A stretch of 64,000 nucleotides of DNA from JAIOSF01 sp047159865 (GTDB lineage Bacteria > Campylobacterota > Campylobacteria > Campylobacterales > Arcobacteraceae), in assembly GCF_047159865.1 (NCBI RefSeq), contig NZ_AP038804.1, positions 558,001 through 622,000 on the forward strand, given 5' to 3'. The notes below the pieces were generated by a model. That model was given only the letters and a program-made list of their open reading frames with translations, was not told the origin of the DNA and ran no database searches. The translations under genes and the position numbers were made by a program. Positions 29,906 to 38,875 of this stretch are shown here, in pieces; the stretch's first letter is position 1; the number at the start of each line of letters is the position of its first letter.

Positions 29906-30508
29906 ATGTATGATGTATTAATTATAGGTGGTGGAGCAGCAGGTTATGGATGTGCTTTAACTCTAGCATCAGTAGAAAACACACAAGAATGGGCAAAAGA
30001 AAAAAAATACCTTATGATAGATAATGGTAAAAGCGATATCTTAAACGCAAGCTTTTTCAATCTAGCTGGTGTACAGTTTGGTATAGGTGGAGATGAGTTA
30101 TATGCAAAGATGCAAACACAACTCAAAAACTTCAAATCTTGCGAAACAAAAAATGACACAGTGACAAAACTAGAAAAAGATGGTGAACTTTTTACCGTAA
30201 CTACTCAAAACGAATCATATACAGCAAAAGTAGTTGTAATAGCAACTGGTATGCATAAGTTTGAAATCAACTGTGACTTAACAAATGTTATTACACACAC
30301 AGATGTTATGAAACCAGGAAAAGTAGCACTTGATAATAACGACAATAAAATTTCTGAAAACTTATATGTTGCAGGACTTGCGAGTGGTGCTAAAACTATG
30401 TTTGCAATTGCAAATGGGGAAGGTGCTAAAGTAGCTTGTGAGATTTTCAAATCATGGACAGGAAAATCTGCTGTTGCACATGATACTATCAAAGATAAAA
30501 TAGTATGA
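29906..30508 (+). CDS. Single-domain FAD-dependent oxidoreductase (thioredoxin-reductase-like)
   Basis: 200 residues from the ATG at 29906 (AGGA five bases upstream); the frame is open further. The N-terminal dinucleotide motif DVLIIGGGAAGYG and the C-terminal ENLYVAGLASGA resemble the FAD domain of thioredoxin reductases. The inserted NAD domain and its CxxC are absent, so it is not a thioredoxin reductase and its electron partner is unknown. TATAAT at 29870-29875 may be its -10. It overlaps surE by four bases. Confidence 0.78.
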   Translation: MYDVLIIGGGAAGYGCALTLASVENTQEWAKEKKYLMIDNGKSDILNASFFNLAGVQFGIGGDELYAKMQTQLKNFKSCETKNDTVTKLEKDGELFTVTTQNESYTAKVVVIATGMHKFEINCDLTNVITHTDVMKPGKVALDNNDNKISENLYVAGLASGAKTMFAIANGEGAKVACEIFKSWTGKSAVAHDTIKDKIV

Positions 30509-31302
30509 CACAAAAAAAAATCTTTCTTACGAATGATGATGGCTGGGATGCAAAAGGTTTAGAAAAACTTATCATTGCACTTCGTCCATTAGCACAAATC
30601 ATAGTTGTTGCACCTGCAAATGAAAAATCTGCATCAGCTCATAGTATGACACTTACTCGACCTATGAGAATGGTAAGTGTTGATGATGATTTTTACAAAA
30701 TGGATGATGGTACACCAACAGACTGTGCTTTTATTGGTCTAAACAATTTATTTGACGATGACAATAAACCAGACTTAGTAATTTCTGGTATTAATATCGG
30801 TTCAAATATGGGTGAAGATATCACTTATAGTGGAACAGTTGCAGGTGCTAGTGAAGCTGTACTTCAAGGAGTTCCAGGAATTGCAATTAGTCAAGTTTTC
30901 AATGACCTTAACAATGCAAATAAAAATGCATGGGAATATGAACTAGCAATGAAAACTATTCATGACTTAGCCAAAAAAATATTAGAGGGTGGTTTTCCTT
31001 TAGGGGAAAGAAAGCTTTTAAATATAAATATACCACCATGTAGCATTGAAGAGTGTAATGGTATTAAAATTACTAAAGCTGGATATAGAGAATACGGAAA
31101 CGATTCTCATATGCATAGAAATCCAAGAGGTGAAGAGTTTTACTGGATAGGATTGCATCCACTTATTTGGCAAAGTGATGAGAGCAAAAGTTGTGATTTT
31201 GAAGCAGTAAAAGAAAACTGTGTTTCAATCACACCAATTCAACTTGATATGACAAGTTACAACGATATAGATAAATTAAAAGGATGGATAACAAATGACT
31301 AA
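30505..31302 (+). CDS. surE: 5'-nucleotidase SurE
   Basis: Metal-dependent survival-protein nucleotidase acting on nucleoside monophosphates. The 265 residues start FLTNDDGWDAKGLEKL, with the paired aspartates that bind metal, followed by SASAHSMTLTRP and SGINIGSNMGEDITYSGTVA with the metal Asn. ATGA overlap with the gene before and an eight-base overlap with the gene after show tight coupling. Confidence 0.95.
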   Translation: MTQKKIFLTNDDGWDAKGLEKLIIALRPLAQIIVVAPANEKSASAHSMTLTRPMRMVSVDDDFYKMDDGTPTDCAFIGLNNLFDDDNKPDLVISGINIGSNMGEDITYSGTVAGASEAVLQGVPGIAISQVFNDLNNANKNAWEYELAMKTIHDLAKKILEGGFPLGERKLLNINIPPCSIEECNGIKITKAGYREYGNDSHMHRNPRGEEFYWIGLHPLIWQSDESKSCDFEAVKENCVSITPIQLDMTSYNDIDKLKGWITND

Positions 31303-31558
31303 TTTTACAGAAGCATTAAATAACGATATAAAAAAACTAGTAGGTACACTAAAAGATGAAGAGCAATTAGCTGAAGTTTTAAAAAGAAAACTTACTAAAA
31401 AAGAATTAAAATATTACAAATTAAAAATTGAAAATGCTGATGATACAACTATGATGAAAGAACTTCAATGTGATACTGAAAGATTTGAAGCTATTAAAAA
31501 ACAAACAATTGTAAAACTAAACCAAGAAAAAATAAAAAAAGAGTTAATAATAGTATGA
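31295..31558 (+). CDS. Small protein resembling sigma-70 region 4
   Basis: 87 residues. The segment LTKKELKYYKLKIENADDTT followed by MMKELQCDTERFEAIKKQTI has the pattern of the sigma-70 region 4 helix-turn-helix (LPEREREVL...EIAE-LG-S-E-R-V-IEK-AL-KL). The rest is charged. It overlaps both surE and mltA by a few bases, so it is cotranscribed with them. A DNA-binding or polymerase-binding role is inference; no family is recognised. Confidence 0.65.
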   Translation: MTNFTEALNNDIKKLVGTLKDEEQLAEVLKRKLTKKELKYYKLKIENADDTTMMKELQCDTERFEAIKKQTIVKLNQEKIKKELIIV

Positions 31559-32688
31559 ACCCTATAAAAACACTTGTTTATTTTGCTATCTCTTTAGCAT
31601 TATTTACAGGTTGTACATCAAAAATAGAACAAAAACCATCAATATCTCAAGCAAATTTAAAAACTGTAAAATGGGAAGAGATAGAACAATTTAAGGCAGA
31701 TAACCATTTAAAAGCTTTAAAAGTGTTTGTTAAAGATTGTAAAGCATCAAAAAAAAACCCTCTATTAACTAGAGTATGTACTCTTGCAGAACAAAAGAGC
31801 AGTTTTGAAAACCCTGAGGAATTTTTTATAAATAATTTTCAACCTTACAAACTTATATCTGATGAGGGTGATGATGAGGGTTTAATAACTGGATATTATG
31901 AACCACTTCTCCAAGGAAGTTACTACAAAACAAAAAGATTCAAATATCCTGTATATTCTGTACCACAAAACCTTATCACAGTAGACTTATCAAATATATA
32001 CCCAAGCTTATCAAACTACAGACTACGAGGGAAAATTGTAGGGAATAAACTTGTTCCTTATGATTCAAGAGAAGAGATAAATTCGATTGATTATCGTACT
32101 ACTAAAAATCTCACTCCAATTTGTTTTGTAGATGACAAAATAGAACTTTTCTTTTTACAAATACAAGGAAGTGGAAAAGTACAACTACCAAATGGAAAAT
32201 TTATCAATATAGGATATGGAGCACAAAACGGTCACCCTTATTATGCAATTGGTAGAAAACTCATTGAGATGAATGCTATTAAAAAAGAAAATATCTCTTT
32301 ACAATCAATTAAAAAATGGCTTTTAGCCAATCCATCCGAAGTCGACAATCTTTTAAACCAAAATCAAAGTTATATATTTTTCAGAAAAAGTACAAAAACA
32401 GCAACAGGAAGTTTAGGCACACAATTAACTGCAAATAGAAATTTGGCTGTTGATCGCCAAAATATACCTCTTGGATTTCCTGTTTTTATAAAAACAACCG
32501 ATCCTATTACAAAACAGCCAATTCATAAAACGATGATAGCAGCTGATACAGGTGGAGCAATCAAAGGTAAAATAAGAGCAGATTTCTTTTTTGGTAATGG
32601 AGAAAAAGCAAGAGAACTAGCAGGAAGAATGAAACAACAAGGTGAGTTATTTCTTTTCATTCCCAAACAACAAGATACAAAGGACTAA
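31555..32688 (+). CDS. mltA: Membrane-bound lytic transglycosylase A (lipoprotein)
   Basis: 377 residues with a lipobox LFTGC (Cys20), so it is an outer-membrane lipoprotein. The MltA domain is marked by GLITGYYEPLLQGS and VYSVPQNL, and the C-terminal 3D domain by AADTGGAIKGKIRADFFFG with the catalytic aspartate. It cleaves peptidoglycan glycan strands. ATGA overlap with the small gene before; psd follows after four bases. Confidence 0.94.
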   Translation: MNPIKTLVYFAISLALFTGCTSKIEQKPSISQANLKTVKWEEIEQFKADNHLKALKVFVKDCKASKKNPLLTRVCTLAEQKSSFENPEEFFINNFQPYKLISDEGDDEGLITGYYEPLLQGSYYKTKRFKYPVYSVPQNLITVDLSNIYPSLSNYRLRGKIVGNKLVPYDSREEINSIDYRTTKNLTPICFVDDKIELFFLQIQGSGKVQLPNGKFINIGYGAQNGHPYYAIGRKLIEMNAIKKENISLQSIKKWLLANPSEVDNLLNQNQSYIFFRKSTKTATGSLGTQLTANRNLAVDRQNIPLGFPVFIKTTDPITKQPIHKTMIAADTGGAIKGKIRADFFFGNGEKARELAGRMKQQGELFLFIPKQQDTKD

Positions 32689-32692
32689 ATAT

Positions 32693-33514
32693 ATGCATAT
32701 TACAAATAAAATATCAAATCTATTTCATAAATTTGCAACCAAAGAGTTCCCTAAATCAATACAGAACTTCATAAATAATGGTTATGTAAATCTTTTAGGA
32801 TTGGATATGAAAGAGTTTGACGCACCATCTTCTTATAAAACCCTCAACCAACTATTTACAAGAGAGCTTAAGATAGAAAGAGAATACAGCAAAGATGAAA
32901 ATACTTTTATCAGTCCTGCTGATAGTTTTGTAAGTGAATCTGGTAATATAGAAAATGAAACAGCCTGCCAAATAAAAGGGATGAAATATAGTGTAAAAGA
33001 GCTTTTAACACAAGAGATTCTTTATGATAATTTTGAAAAATTAAAAAACGGTACTTTTATGAATTTTTATCTTAGTCCAAAAGACTACCATAGATATCAT
33101 GCAAGTTTTGATTGTCAAATCACAAAACTTATTCATGTACCAGGAAAACTTTATCCTGTAAATTTTACTTATTTAAAAAAACAAACAAGCTTATTTGTAG
33201 AAAATGAACGAGTGATTCTTGAATGTAAAACAAAAGAGAACAAACTATTTTACATGGTTTTTGTTGGTGCTTTAAATGTTGGTAAAATGATATTTACATT
33301 TGAACCAAAAGTCAACACTAATGTTGATGCAATACATCCAATCGTATATGAATATGATGATTTATATATCACAAAAGCAGATTGTTTAGGATATTTTGAG
33401 ATGGGTTCTACTGTACTTATGTTTTGGGAAAAAGATATGGTAGAAATTGAAAATAATATCAATACAAAAGTAAGATTTGGGGATGTTATTTCTACTATTG
33501 TTGACATTGATTAA
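32693..33514 (+). CDS. psd: Phosphatidylserine decarboxylase proenzyme
   Basis: Makes phosphatidylethanolamine. The 273 residues start at the ATG 32693 (AGGA upstream); an upstream in-frame ATG inside mltA is rejected. The autocleavage motif is MGST with the pyruvoyl-forming Ser at about residue 239; the usual form is LGST. SPADSFVSESG and LSPKDYHRYHA are other conserved blocks. It would be processed to alpha and beta chains at the inner membrane. Confidence 0.94.
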   Translation: MHITNKISNLFHKFATKEFPKSIQNFINNGYVNLLGLDMKEFDAPSSYKTLNQLFTRELKIEREYSKDENTFISPADSFVSESGNIENETACQIKGMKYSVKELLTQEILYDNFEKLKNGTFMNFYLSPKDYHRYHASFDCQITKLIHVPGKLYPVNFTYLKKQTSLFVENERVILECKTKENKLFYMVFVGALNVGKMIFTFEPKVNTNVDAIHPIVYEYDDLYITKADCLGYFEMGSTVLMFWEKDMVEIENNINTKVRFGDVISTIVDID

Positions 33515-33528
33515 ATTTTAGGTATAAT
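33501..33528 (+). promoter_or_regulatory. Promoter of the ABC-F gene
   Basis: TTGACA (33501-33506), a 16-base spacer and TATAAT (33523-33528), overlapping the end of psd. The ABC-F ATG is 40 bases further on, with AAAGGGTAACA as the ribosome site. Confidence 0.75.
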
Positions 33529-33568
33529 GCAAATTATACATAAATAATAAAAAAAAGGGTAACATTTA

Positions 33569-35158
33569 ATGGTTAAAATTGTAAATTTAAAAAAGACTTT
33601 TGGTTCAAGAGTTCTATTTCAGGATATTAATCTTTCTTTAGATACAGGAAAAAGATATGGTTTAATTGGAGCAAATGGAGCTGGTAAAACTACATTTTTA
33701 AATATGCTAAGTGGAACAGAAGAGATAACTGATGGTGAAGTACAAGTACAAAATGGTAAAAAAGTTGGAGTATTAAGCCAAAATCAATTTGCTTATGAAG
33801 ACTTTACTTTAGCAGATGCTGTACTTATTGGAAACAAAAGACTTTACGATGCGATCAAAAAGAAAGAAGAGTTATACTTAGAAGAGTACACAGATGAGAT
33901 TGGTGAACAATTAGGTGAACTTGAAATCATTTGTTGTGAAGAAGATCCAACTTACGAATATGATGTAAAAATTACAAAAATTCTTGAATCTTTAGGATTT
34001 CCTGCGGATACTCATGGTGAACTTATGAGTACTATTACAGGTGGTGATAAATTTAAGGTTTTACTTGCTCAAGTGCTTTACCCAAAACCAGATGTACTAT
34101 TCTTAGATGAGCCTACAAATAACCTTGATATGGCTACAATTTCATGGCTAGAAAACCAACTACAACACCATGATGGTACTATGGTAGTTATTTCACATGA
34201 TAGACACTTTTTAAATGCTGTTTGTACAAATATTTTAGATGTAGATTTCAAAAAAATAAGAGAGTTTACAGGAACTTATGATGACTGGTATATTGCTTCA
34301 ACAGTAATTGCAAAACAAGCATCAGTTGATAGAGAAAAGAAAATGAAAGAGAAAGAAGAGCTTGAAGCTTTTGTGAGACGATTTTCTGCAAATGCATCAA
34401 AAGCGAAACAAGCAACTTCGAGACAAAAACAGCTTGATAAACTAGATATCTCTGCAATTGAAGTATCTTCAAGAAGAGATCCTTCAATTGTATTTAAACA
34501 AGAAAAACCTATCTCTAAGGAAGTATTAGAAGTTAAGAATATTTCAAAATCATATGATGGAGAAGTAGTACTTAAAGATATCAATTTAATGTTAGAGAAA
34601 AAAGATAAAATTGCTTTAATAGGTCCCAACGGTGCAGGTAAAACAACTTTATGTGAAATCTTAATGGAAAACATCCAAGCAGATTCAGGTGAAGTAAAAT
34701 GGGGAGCTACAGCAAATGTAAGTTATTTTCCTCAAAATACAACTGATTTAATTAAAGGTGATATCACTTTATATGACTGGTTAAGAGATTTTGATAGAGA
34801 TGCCGATATTTCTGAAATCAGAAACTGTTTAGGAAGAATGTTATTTAATGGTGTTGAGCAAGAAAAATCTGTTGTAAACTGTTCAGGTGGTGAAAAACAC
34901 AGAATGATGCTTTCTAAAATTATGTTAGAAAAAAGAAACTTTTTACTATTAGATGAGCCAACAAACCACCTTGATCTTGAAGCTATTATTGCACTTGGTG
35001 AGGGATTGTTAGCTTATGAAGGTACAGTAATTTGTGTATCTCATGATAGAGAGCTACTTGATGCCTATGCAAATAGAATCATAGAGATACAAGAGGATGG
35101 TTCTATTATCGATTTTGATGGAACTTATGAAGAGTTTTTGGAGTCTAAAGAGGGATAA
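33569..35158 (+). CDS. ABC-F family ATPase, YbiT-like
   Basis: 529 residues with two ABC domains and no membrane part. Walker A motifs are GANGAGKTT and GPNGAGKTT; Walker B motifs are LFLDEPTNNLD and LLLDEPTNHLD. The first signature is degenerate (ITGGDKFK), the second is standard (SGGEKHRMM). The linker (residues about 250-310) is charged. Length matches YbiT. ABC-F proteins act on the ribosome E site to rescue or tune translation; resistance types also exist. Confidence 0.9.
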   Translation: MVKIVNLKKTFGSRVLFQDINLSLDTGKRYGLIGANGAGKTTFLNMLSGTEEITDGEVQVQNGKKVGVLSQNQFAYEDFTLADAVLIGNKRLYDAIKKKEELYLEEYTDEIGEQLGELEIICCEEDPTYEYDVKITKILESLGFPADTHGELMSTITGGDKFKVLLAQVLYPKPDVLFLDEPTNNLDMATISWLENQLQHHDGTMVVISHDRHFLNAVCTNILDVDFKKIREFTGTYDDWYIASTVIAKQASVDREKKMKEKEELEAFVRRFSANASKAKQATSRQKQLDKLDISAIEVSSRRDPSIVFKQEKPISKEVLEVKNISKSYDGEVVLKDINLMLEKKDKIALIGPNGAGKTTLCEILMENIQADSGEVKWGATANVSYFPQNTTDLIKGDITLYDWLRDFDRDADISEIRNCLGRMLFNGVEQEKSVVNCSGGEKHRMMLSKIMLEKRNFLLLDEPTNHLDLEAIIALGEGLLAYEGTVICVSHDRELLDAYANRIIEIQEDGSIIDFDGTYEEFLESKEG

Positions 35159-35160
35159 AA

Positions 35161-35442
35161 ATGAATGAGTTATTATTTGCTATAAGTTTTTCGATATTAT
35201 TATTTGTATTTTTAAAAAGACACAGTATTGTAGAGTATTGTAATTTTAATTTTGCAACAAATTTAACAAGTGAAATTATAGTATATATATTAACTATTTT
35301 ATTTGTCGCACTGATTATGGCAGGGATGCTTTTAGATAATACTAAACAAAAATTTAGTGATATTAGTCAAAGCTATGATAATTTAAAACCCAAAGAGGAA
35401 ACAAGACCACATAGGTATTTTGATGTTAATACCTACGACTAG
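35161..35442 (+). CDS. Small membrane protein, unknown
   Basis: 93 residues with two hydrophobic segments (about 2-19, and 38-58, TSEIIVYILTILFVALIMAG) and a charged C-terminal tail. It begins two bases after the ABC-F stop, so it is cotranscribed. Not recognised; no function is proposed. Confidence 0.65.
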   Translation: MNELLFAISFSILLFVFLKRHSIVEYCNFNFATNLTSEIIVYILTILFVALIMAGMLLDNTKQKFSDISQSYDNLKPKEETRPHRYFDVNTYD

Positions 35443-35510
35443 TATTTAAAGAATAATTTAAGTACTTATTAGATAAAATTCAAAATAATTTTACACTCAA
35501 GGAATATAAT

Positions 35511-35699
35511 ATGGCAAGAAGATGTATGCTATCTGGAAAAGGCCCAATGTCTGGGAACAATGTAAGTCACGCTAAGAACAGAACAAAAAGAAAGTTTTTA
35601 CCAAACTTAAGAACAGTTAGAATCAGTTTAGAAGATGGAACAACAAGAAAAATTAAAATTTCTGCTAAAGAACTAAGAACTCTTAAAAAGAATTCATAA
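35511..35699 (+). CDS. rpmB: 50S ribosomal protein L28
   Basis: 62 residues, MARRCMLSGKGPMSGNNVSH then KNRTKRKFLPNLRTVRI, the standard bacterial L28 pattern. No zinc CxxC pair is present (a single Cys5). It has an AAGGA ribosome site. L33, its frequent partner, is not next to it. Confidence 0.97.
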   Translation: MARRCMLSGKGPMSGNNVSHAKNRTKRKFLPNLRTVRISLEDGTTRKIKISAKELRTLKKNS

Positions 35700-35717
35700 T
35701 TCAATCAAGATGTTTTT

Positions 35718-36875
35718 GTGATTAACATAAGAGACATCAAAAAAGCTCTGGGTTGGGAATATAAAGTTACCAAACCAGAGTTTAGCTTAGATAAAGAGAT
35801 TTACTCTCAATTTAAACACTTTCGACTTCCCCTAATACTTTTACAACTTATTATGATAATTGGTACTATGGGATATATGATCATAGACGATTTTACTTTA
35901 CTTGATGCCCTGTTTCAAACAGGAATAACTTTCACAACAGTTGGTTTTGGGGAAGTAAAAGAGATTTCTCAACCAGGAAGATTATTTACAATAACACTTA
36001 TCATTTTTGGTTTTTTAATCTTTACACTCTCAATTACAACCGTTATTCAAGTACTAGCTAGAGGAAAATTTTTAGATTTATATAAGGAGCGTAATATGCT
36101 ATATAAAATAGCAAGATTAAGAAACCATTTTGTTATATTCAATCACAATGAATACAGTATTCAACTAGCCGAACAATTTAAACGAAATCATATTCCATTT
36201 ATTATTGTTGATCCTAGAGATGATATTGAGCAAATAGCACACAAATATAACTATCCTTATTTTATCAAAGAGGAAACTTATACAGAAAAAGCATTTTTAA
36301 AAACACACCTTTCAAGTGCTAAGGGAGTTATCTCTTTATCTAAAAATATCTCTGATAGTATTACTATTATTGCATCTGTAAGACTATATGAAAAAGAGTT
36401 AGGAAGAAAAAATCCATATCTGATCATTTGTAATGCAGAATCACAAAAAGATATAGAAAGACTCAAAAAACTAGGGGCCAATAAAGTAGTAGCACCTCCT
36501 GAACTTATGGCAAAAAGAGTTAGTGCTATGGCAATTCGACCTGATATGGAAAATGTATTGGAGGAGTTTTTGTACAAAAAAGACACCCCTATAGATATGG
36601 AAGAGATTTATATAAAAGATGATAGTTGGTTTATAGACCAAGAGATAAAAGATGCTCACTTAAGAGATAAGTTAAAAGTAAGTATCATTGGTATAACCGA
36701 AGCAAATGGAAATTTTTTACAAACACCAAAAAGTTCAACAAAAGTTCGAAAAGGTTGTAAGCTTTTAGTCGTAGGAAACCAAGCAGGAATTGCCCGTGCA
36801 AAACTTCTTGTAAATGATACAATACGACCAGATTATATAGATTCAATGAATAAAAAGGATAAATTTTATGTTTAG
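35718..36875 (+). CDS. Potassium channel with RCK domains, GTG start
   Basis: 385 residues: two membrane helices (about 38-56 and 88-113) flanking a pore loop with selectivity filter TTVGFGE at 73-79, then an RCK/TrkA-N domain (FVIFNHNEYSIQLAEQF, FIIVDPRDD) and a RCK-C-like domain. The filter has Phe in place of the usual Tyr (TVGYG), a variation seen in some K+ channels. The RCK motif lacks the canonical GxGxxG, so nucleotide binding is uncertain. It overlaps argJ by eight bases. Confidence 0.88.
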   Translation: MINIRDIKKALGWEYKVTKPEFSLDKEIYSQFKHFRLPLILLQLIMIIGTMGYMIIDDFTLLDALFQTGITFTTVGFGEVKEISQPGRLFTITLIIFGFLIFTLSITTVIQVLARGKFLDLYKERNMLYKIARLRNHFVIFNHNEYSIQLAEQFKRNHIPFIIVDPRDDIEQIAHKYNYPYFIKEETYTEKAFLKTHLSSAKGVISLSKNISDSITIIASVRLYEKELGRKNPYLIICNAESQKDIERLKKLGANKVVAPPELMAKRVSAMAIRPDMENVLEEFLYKKDTPIDMEEIYIKDDSWFIDQEIKDAHLRDKLKVSIIGITEANGNFLQTPKSSTKVRKGCKLLVVGNQAGIARAKLLVNDTIRPDYIDSMNKKDKFYV

Positions 36876-38049
36876 TATTTTTCCACTAAAAGGAACAATA
36901 AGTGATATTGATGGTTTTTACTGTGATGGTATAAGTGCTGGTCTTAAAGCAAATAATGCTTTAGATATGGGATTTATTTATAGCGATACTTTATGTGATG
37001 TTGAAGCAGTATTCACTTCAAATAAGTTTCAAGCAGCACCACTTAAACACTATCAAATGTACCCAAAAAACTTTCAAACAGATTTCGTGCTTATTAATTC
37101 AAAAAATGCCAATGCACTTACAGGGCAACAAGGGATTGAAAATATCAATACACTTTTAAGCTCTTTGGCTTATAAAGTTACAAATCCTATCATGAGTTCA
37201 ACAGGTGTTATTGGAAATCAACTACCAATGGAAAAACTTCTTAAAGGTGCAAACTCATTTGATCTTAGTGTTAAAAATGCGGATAATTTATCTAGAGCTA
37301 TTATGACAACTGATTCTTATCCTAAACAATGTTTTTATGAAGTAAAACTAGAAAATGGTGCAATATTTAAAATAGGTGCGGTAGCAAAAGGAGCTGGAAT
37401 GATCAATCCAAATCTTGCTACAATGTTATGTTTTATTTGTACGGATGCAGATGTACCAAAAGAAGATATGCAAGAGTTACTACAATGTAATTCAGAAACT
37501 ACATTCAATGCAATATCAGTAGATGGTGACACATCAACAAATGACACAGTGCTCTTACTTGCAAATAAAAAATCAAAAGCTTATGATAAAACTGCTTTTG
37601 CAGAAGCCTTAAGACTTGTTATGCATGATATGGCAATGTTAATGGTTGCAGATGGAGAAGGTGCTAAAAAAGCTGTTGCATTTGAAGTAAAAAATGCAGT
37701 TACTAAAGAGGAAGCACAAAAAGCAGCAAAAGCACTTTCAAATTCACTTTTAGTAAAAACAGCTCTTTTTGGTGAAGATCCAAATTTTGGAAGAATAGCT
37801 TCAACAATTGGGGCAAGTGGTGTAACTAGTGATGAAAATACTTTAGTTATTTACTACAATGATGTTATTGTTTACAATAAAGGTGAATTTTGTTTTACGC
37901 CGGAGATTGAGGAAGAAGCAGGAAAAGTTTTACAAAATAGAAGTTTTAGAATTGTTTGTGATTTAGGTGTGGGTACTTCATCTTTTACAGCATGGGGTTG
38001 TGACTTGGGTTATGAATATGTTAAAATCAATGCTGATTATAGAACATAG
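36868..38049 (+). CDS. argJ: Bifunctional ornithine acetyltransferase / N-acetylglutamate synthase
   Basis: Arginine biosynthesis: transfers acetyl from N-acetylornithine to glutamate. The 393-residue precursor carries the self-cleavage site at Ala184-Thr185 (NLATML), Thr185 being the nucleophile of the mature beta chain. Other blocks are STGVIGNQLPM and GEDPNFGRIASTIGASG. With ArgJ the acetyl group is recycled, so only a small priming supply of N-acetylglutamate is needed; a GNAT at 47.8 kb could help. Confidence 0.96.
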   Translation: MFSIFPLKGTISDIDGFYCDGISAGLKANNALDMGFIYSDTLCDVEAVFTSNKFQAAPLKHYQMYPKNFQTDFVLINSKNANALTGQQGIENINTLLSSLAYKVTNPIMSSTGVIGNQLPMEKLLKGANSFDLSVKNADNLSRAIMTTDSYPKQCFYEVKLENGAIFKIGAVAKGAGMINPNLATMLCFICTDADVPKEDMQELLQCNSETTFNAISVDGDTSTNDTVLLLANKKSKAYDKTAFAEALRLVMHDMAMLMVADGEGAKKAVAFEVKNAVTKEEAQKAAKALSNSLLVKTALFGEDPNFGRIASTIGASGVTSDENTLVIYYNDVIVYNKGEFCFTPEIEEEAGKVLQNRSFRIVCDLGVGTSSFTAWGCDLGYEYVKINADYRT

Positions 38050-38054
38050 TAAAT

Positions 38055-38447
38055 ATGCAAAAAGAAGTAAATGAAAAAACTATTCGTCTTCGATACATAA
38101 GAGTATTAGAAAAGTTTGTTACAAAATCAATCTCTTTATTGAAGTATGACAATTTTGATAAAGAGTTATTTAAGAAAGCTACTATAAAAGCATTTAATGA
38201 ACTACAAAAAACAAAATCATGTGATCTTTATAGTGAATATCCTGTTGCTGTAAGAAACCTAACACTTCATATAATGCAATGTATCGATAATGATTCACAA
38301 GAAGATGAATGGGAAACCAAACCTAATAATTTTGAAGAAGAGAAAGCTTCAATTCTTAAACAAGCAAATCTTTTAGCAAAACTCAAAAATAACAACCGTT
38401 ATAAAAAAGACAAGCATAAACATAAAAAGTTTAATGATGGATATTAA
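38055..38447 (+). CDS. Hypothetical protein with basic His-rich tail
   Basis: 130 residues, not recognised. The N-terminal two thirds look alpha-helical (LRYIRVLEKFVTKSISLL), and the C-terminus is strongly basic with KKDKHKHKKF, a possible nucleic-acid or metal-binding tail. Starts five bases after argJ. No signal peptide or membrane helix. Confidence 0.6.
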   Translation: MQKEVNEKTIRLRYIRVLEKFVTKSISLLKYDNFDKELFKKATIKAFNELQKTKSCDLYSEYPVAVRNLTLHIMQCIDNDSQEDEWETKPNNFEEEKASILKQANLLAKLKNNNRYKKDKHKHKKFNDGY

Positions 38448-38494
38448 TACAGAAAGAAACTATAGATTTAAATAGTTTCTTTACAAGTTTTCGA

Positions 38495-38749
38495 TTATTT
38501 ATTTTTACACTTACCAACAGATAAATTCTTTTTATTTTTCTCTAAAAATTTTGAACCTATCCCTTTTACACTAGTTAAATCTTCAACATTTTTAAAACAG
38601 TTTCCTTTTTTTCTGTATGAAATAATCTCATCTGCCTTTTTTGAACCAATACCTTTCAGATCCATCAATTCATTTTTATCTGCGTTGTTAATATCCACAG
38701 CACCAAATAATAACCCTATACTAAAAGCAATCATAACTAAAATTTTCAT
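38495..38749 (-). CDS. ComEA-like helix-hairpin-helix DNA-binding protein
   Basis: 84 residues with a signal peptide (1-16, MKILVMIAFSIGLLFG) and a double helix-hairpin-helix domain: DINNADKNELMDLKGIGSKK and VEDLTSVKGIGSKFL. This is the ComEA type, periplasmic DNA-binding proteins used in natural transformation; minimal forms without the membrane anchor are common in proteobacteria. Single gene; no other com genes are in view. Confidence 0.88.
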   Translation of the reverse strand: MKILVMIAFSIGLLFGAVDINNADKNELMDLKGIGSKKADEIISYRKKGNCFKNVEDLTSVKGIGSKFLEKNKKNLSVGKCKNK

Positions 38750-38839
38750 ATTAACTCCTATTGTTAAAATTAAATACAGTATATAGAAAAATCACTAAAT
38801 TTATTATAAACTCTATTATTTTAGTTTAAATTCAATTTA

Positions 38840-38848
38840 TGATATAAT
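38840..38848 (+). promoter_or_regulatory. Extended -10 promoter of recD2
   Basis: TG-A-TATAAT, 28 bases before the recD2 ATG. Confidence 0.5.
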
Positions 38849-38875
38849 CCTATCATTCAAATATAAAGAACCCAA

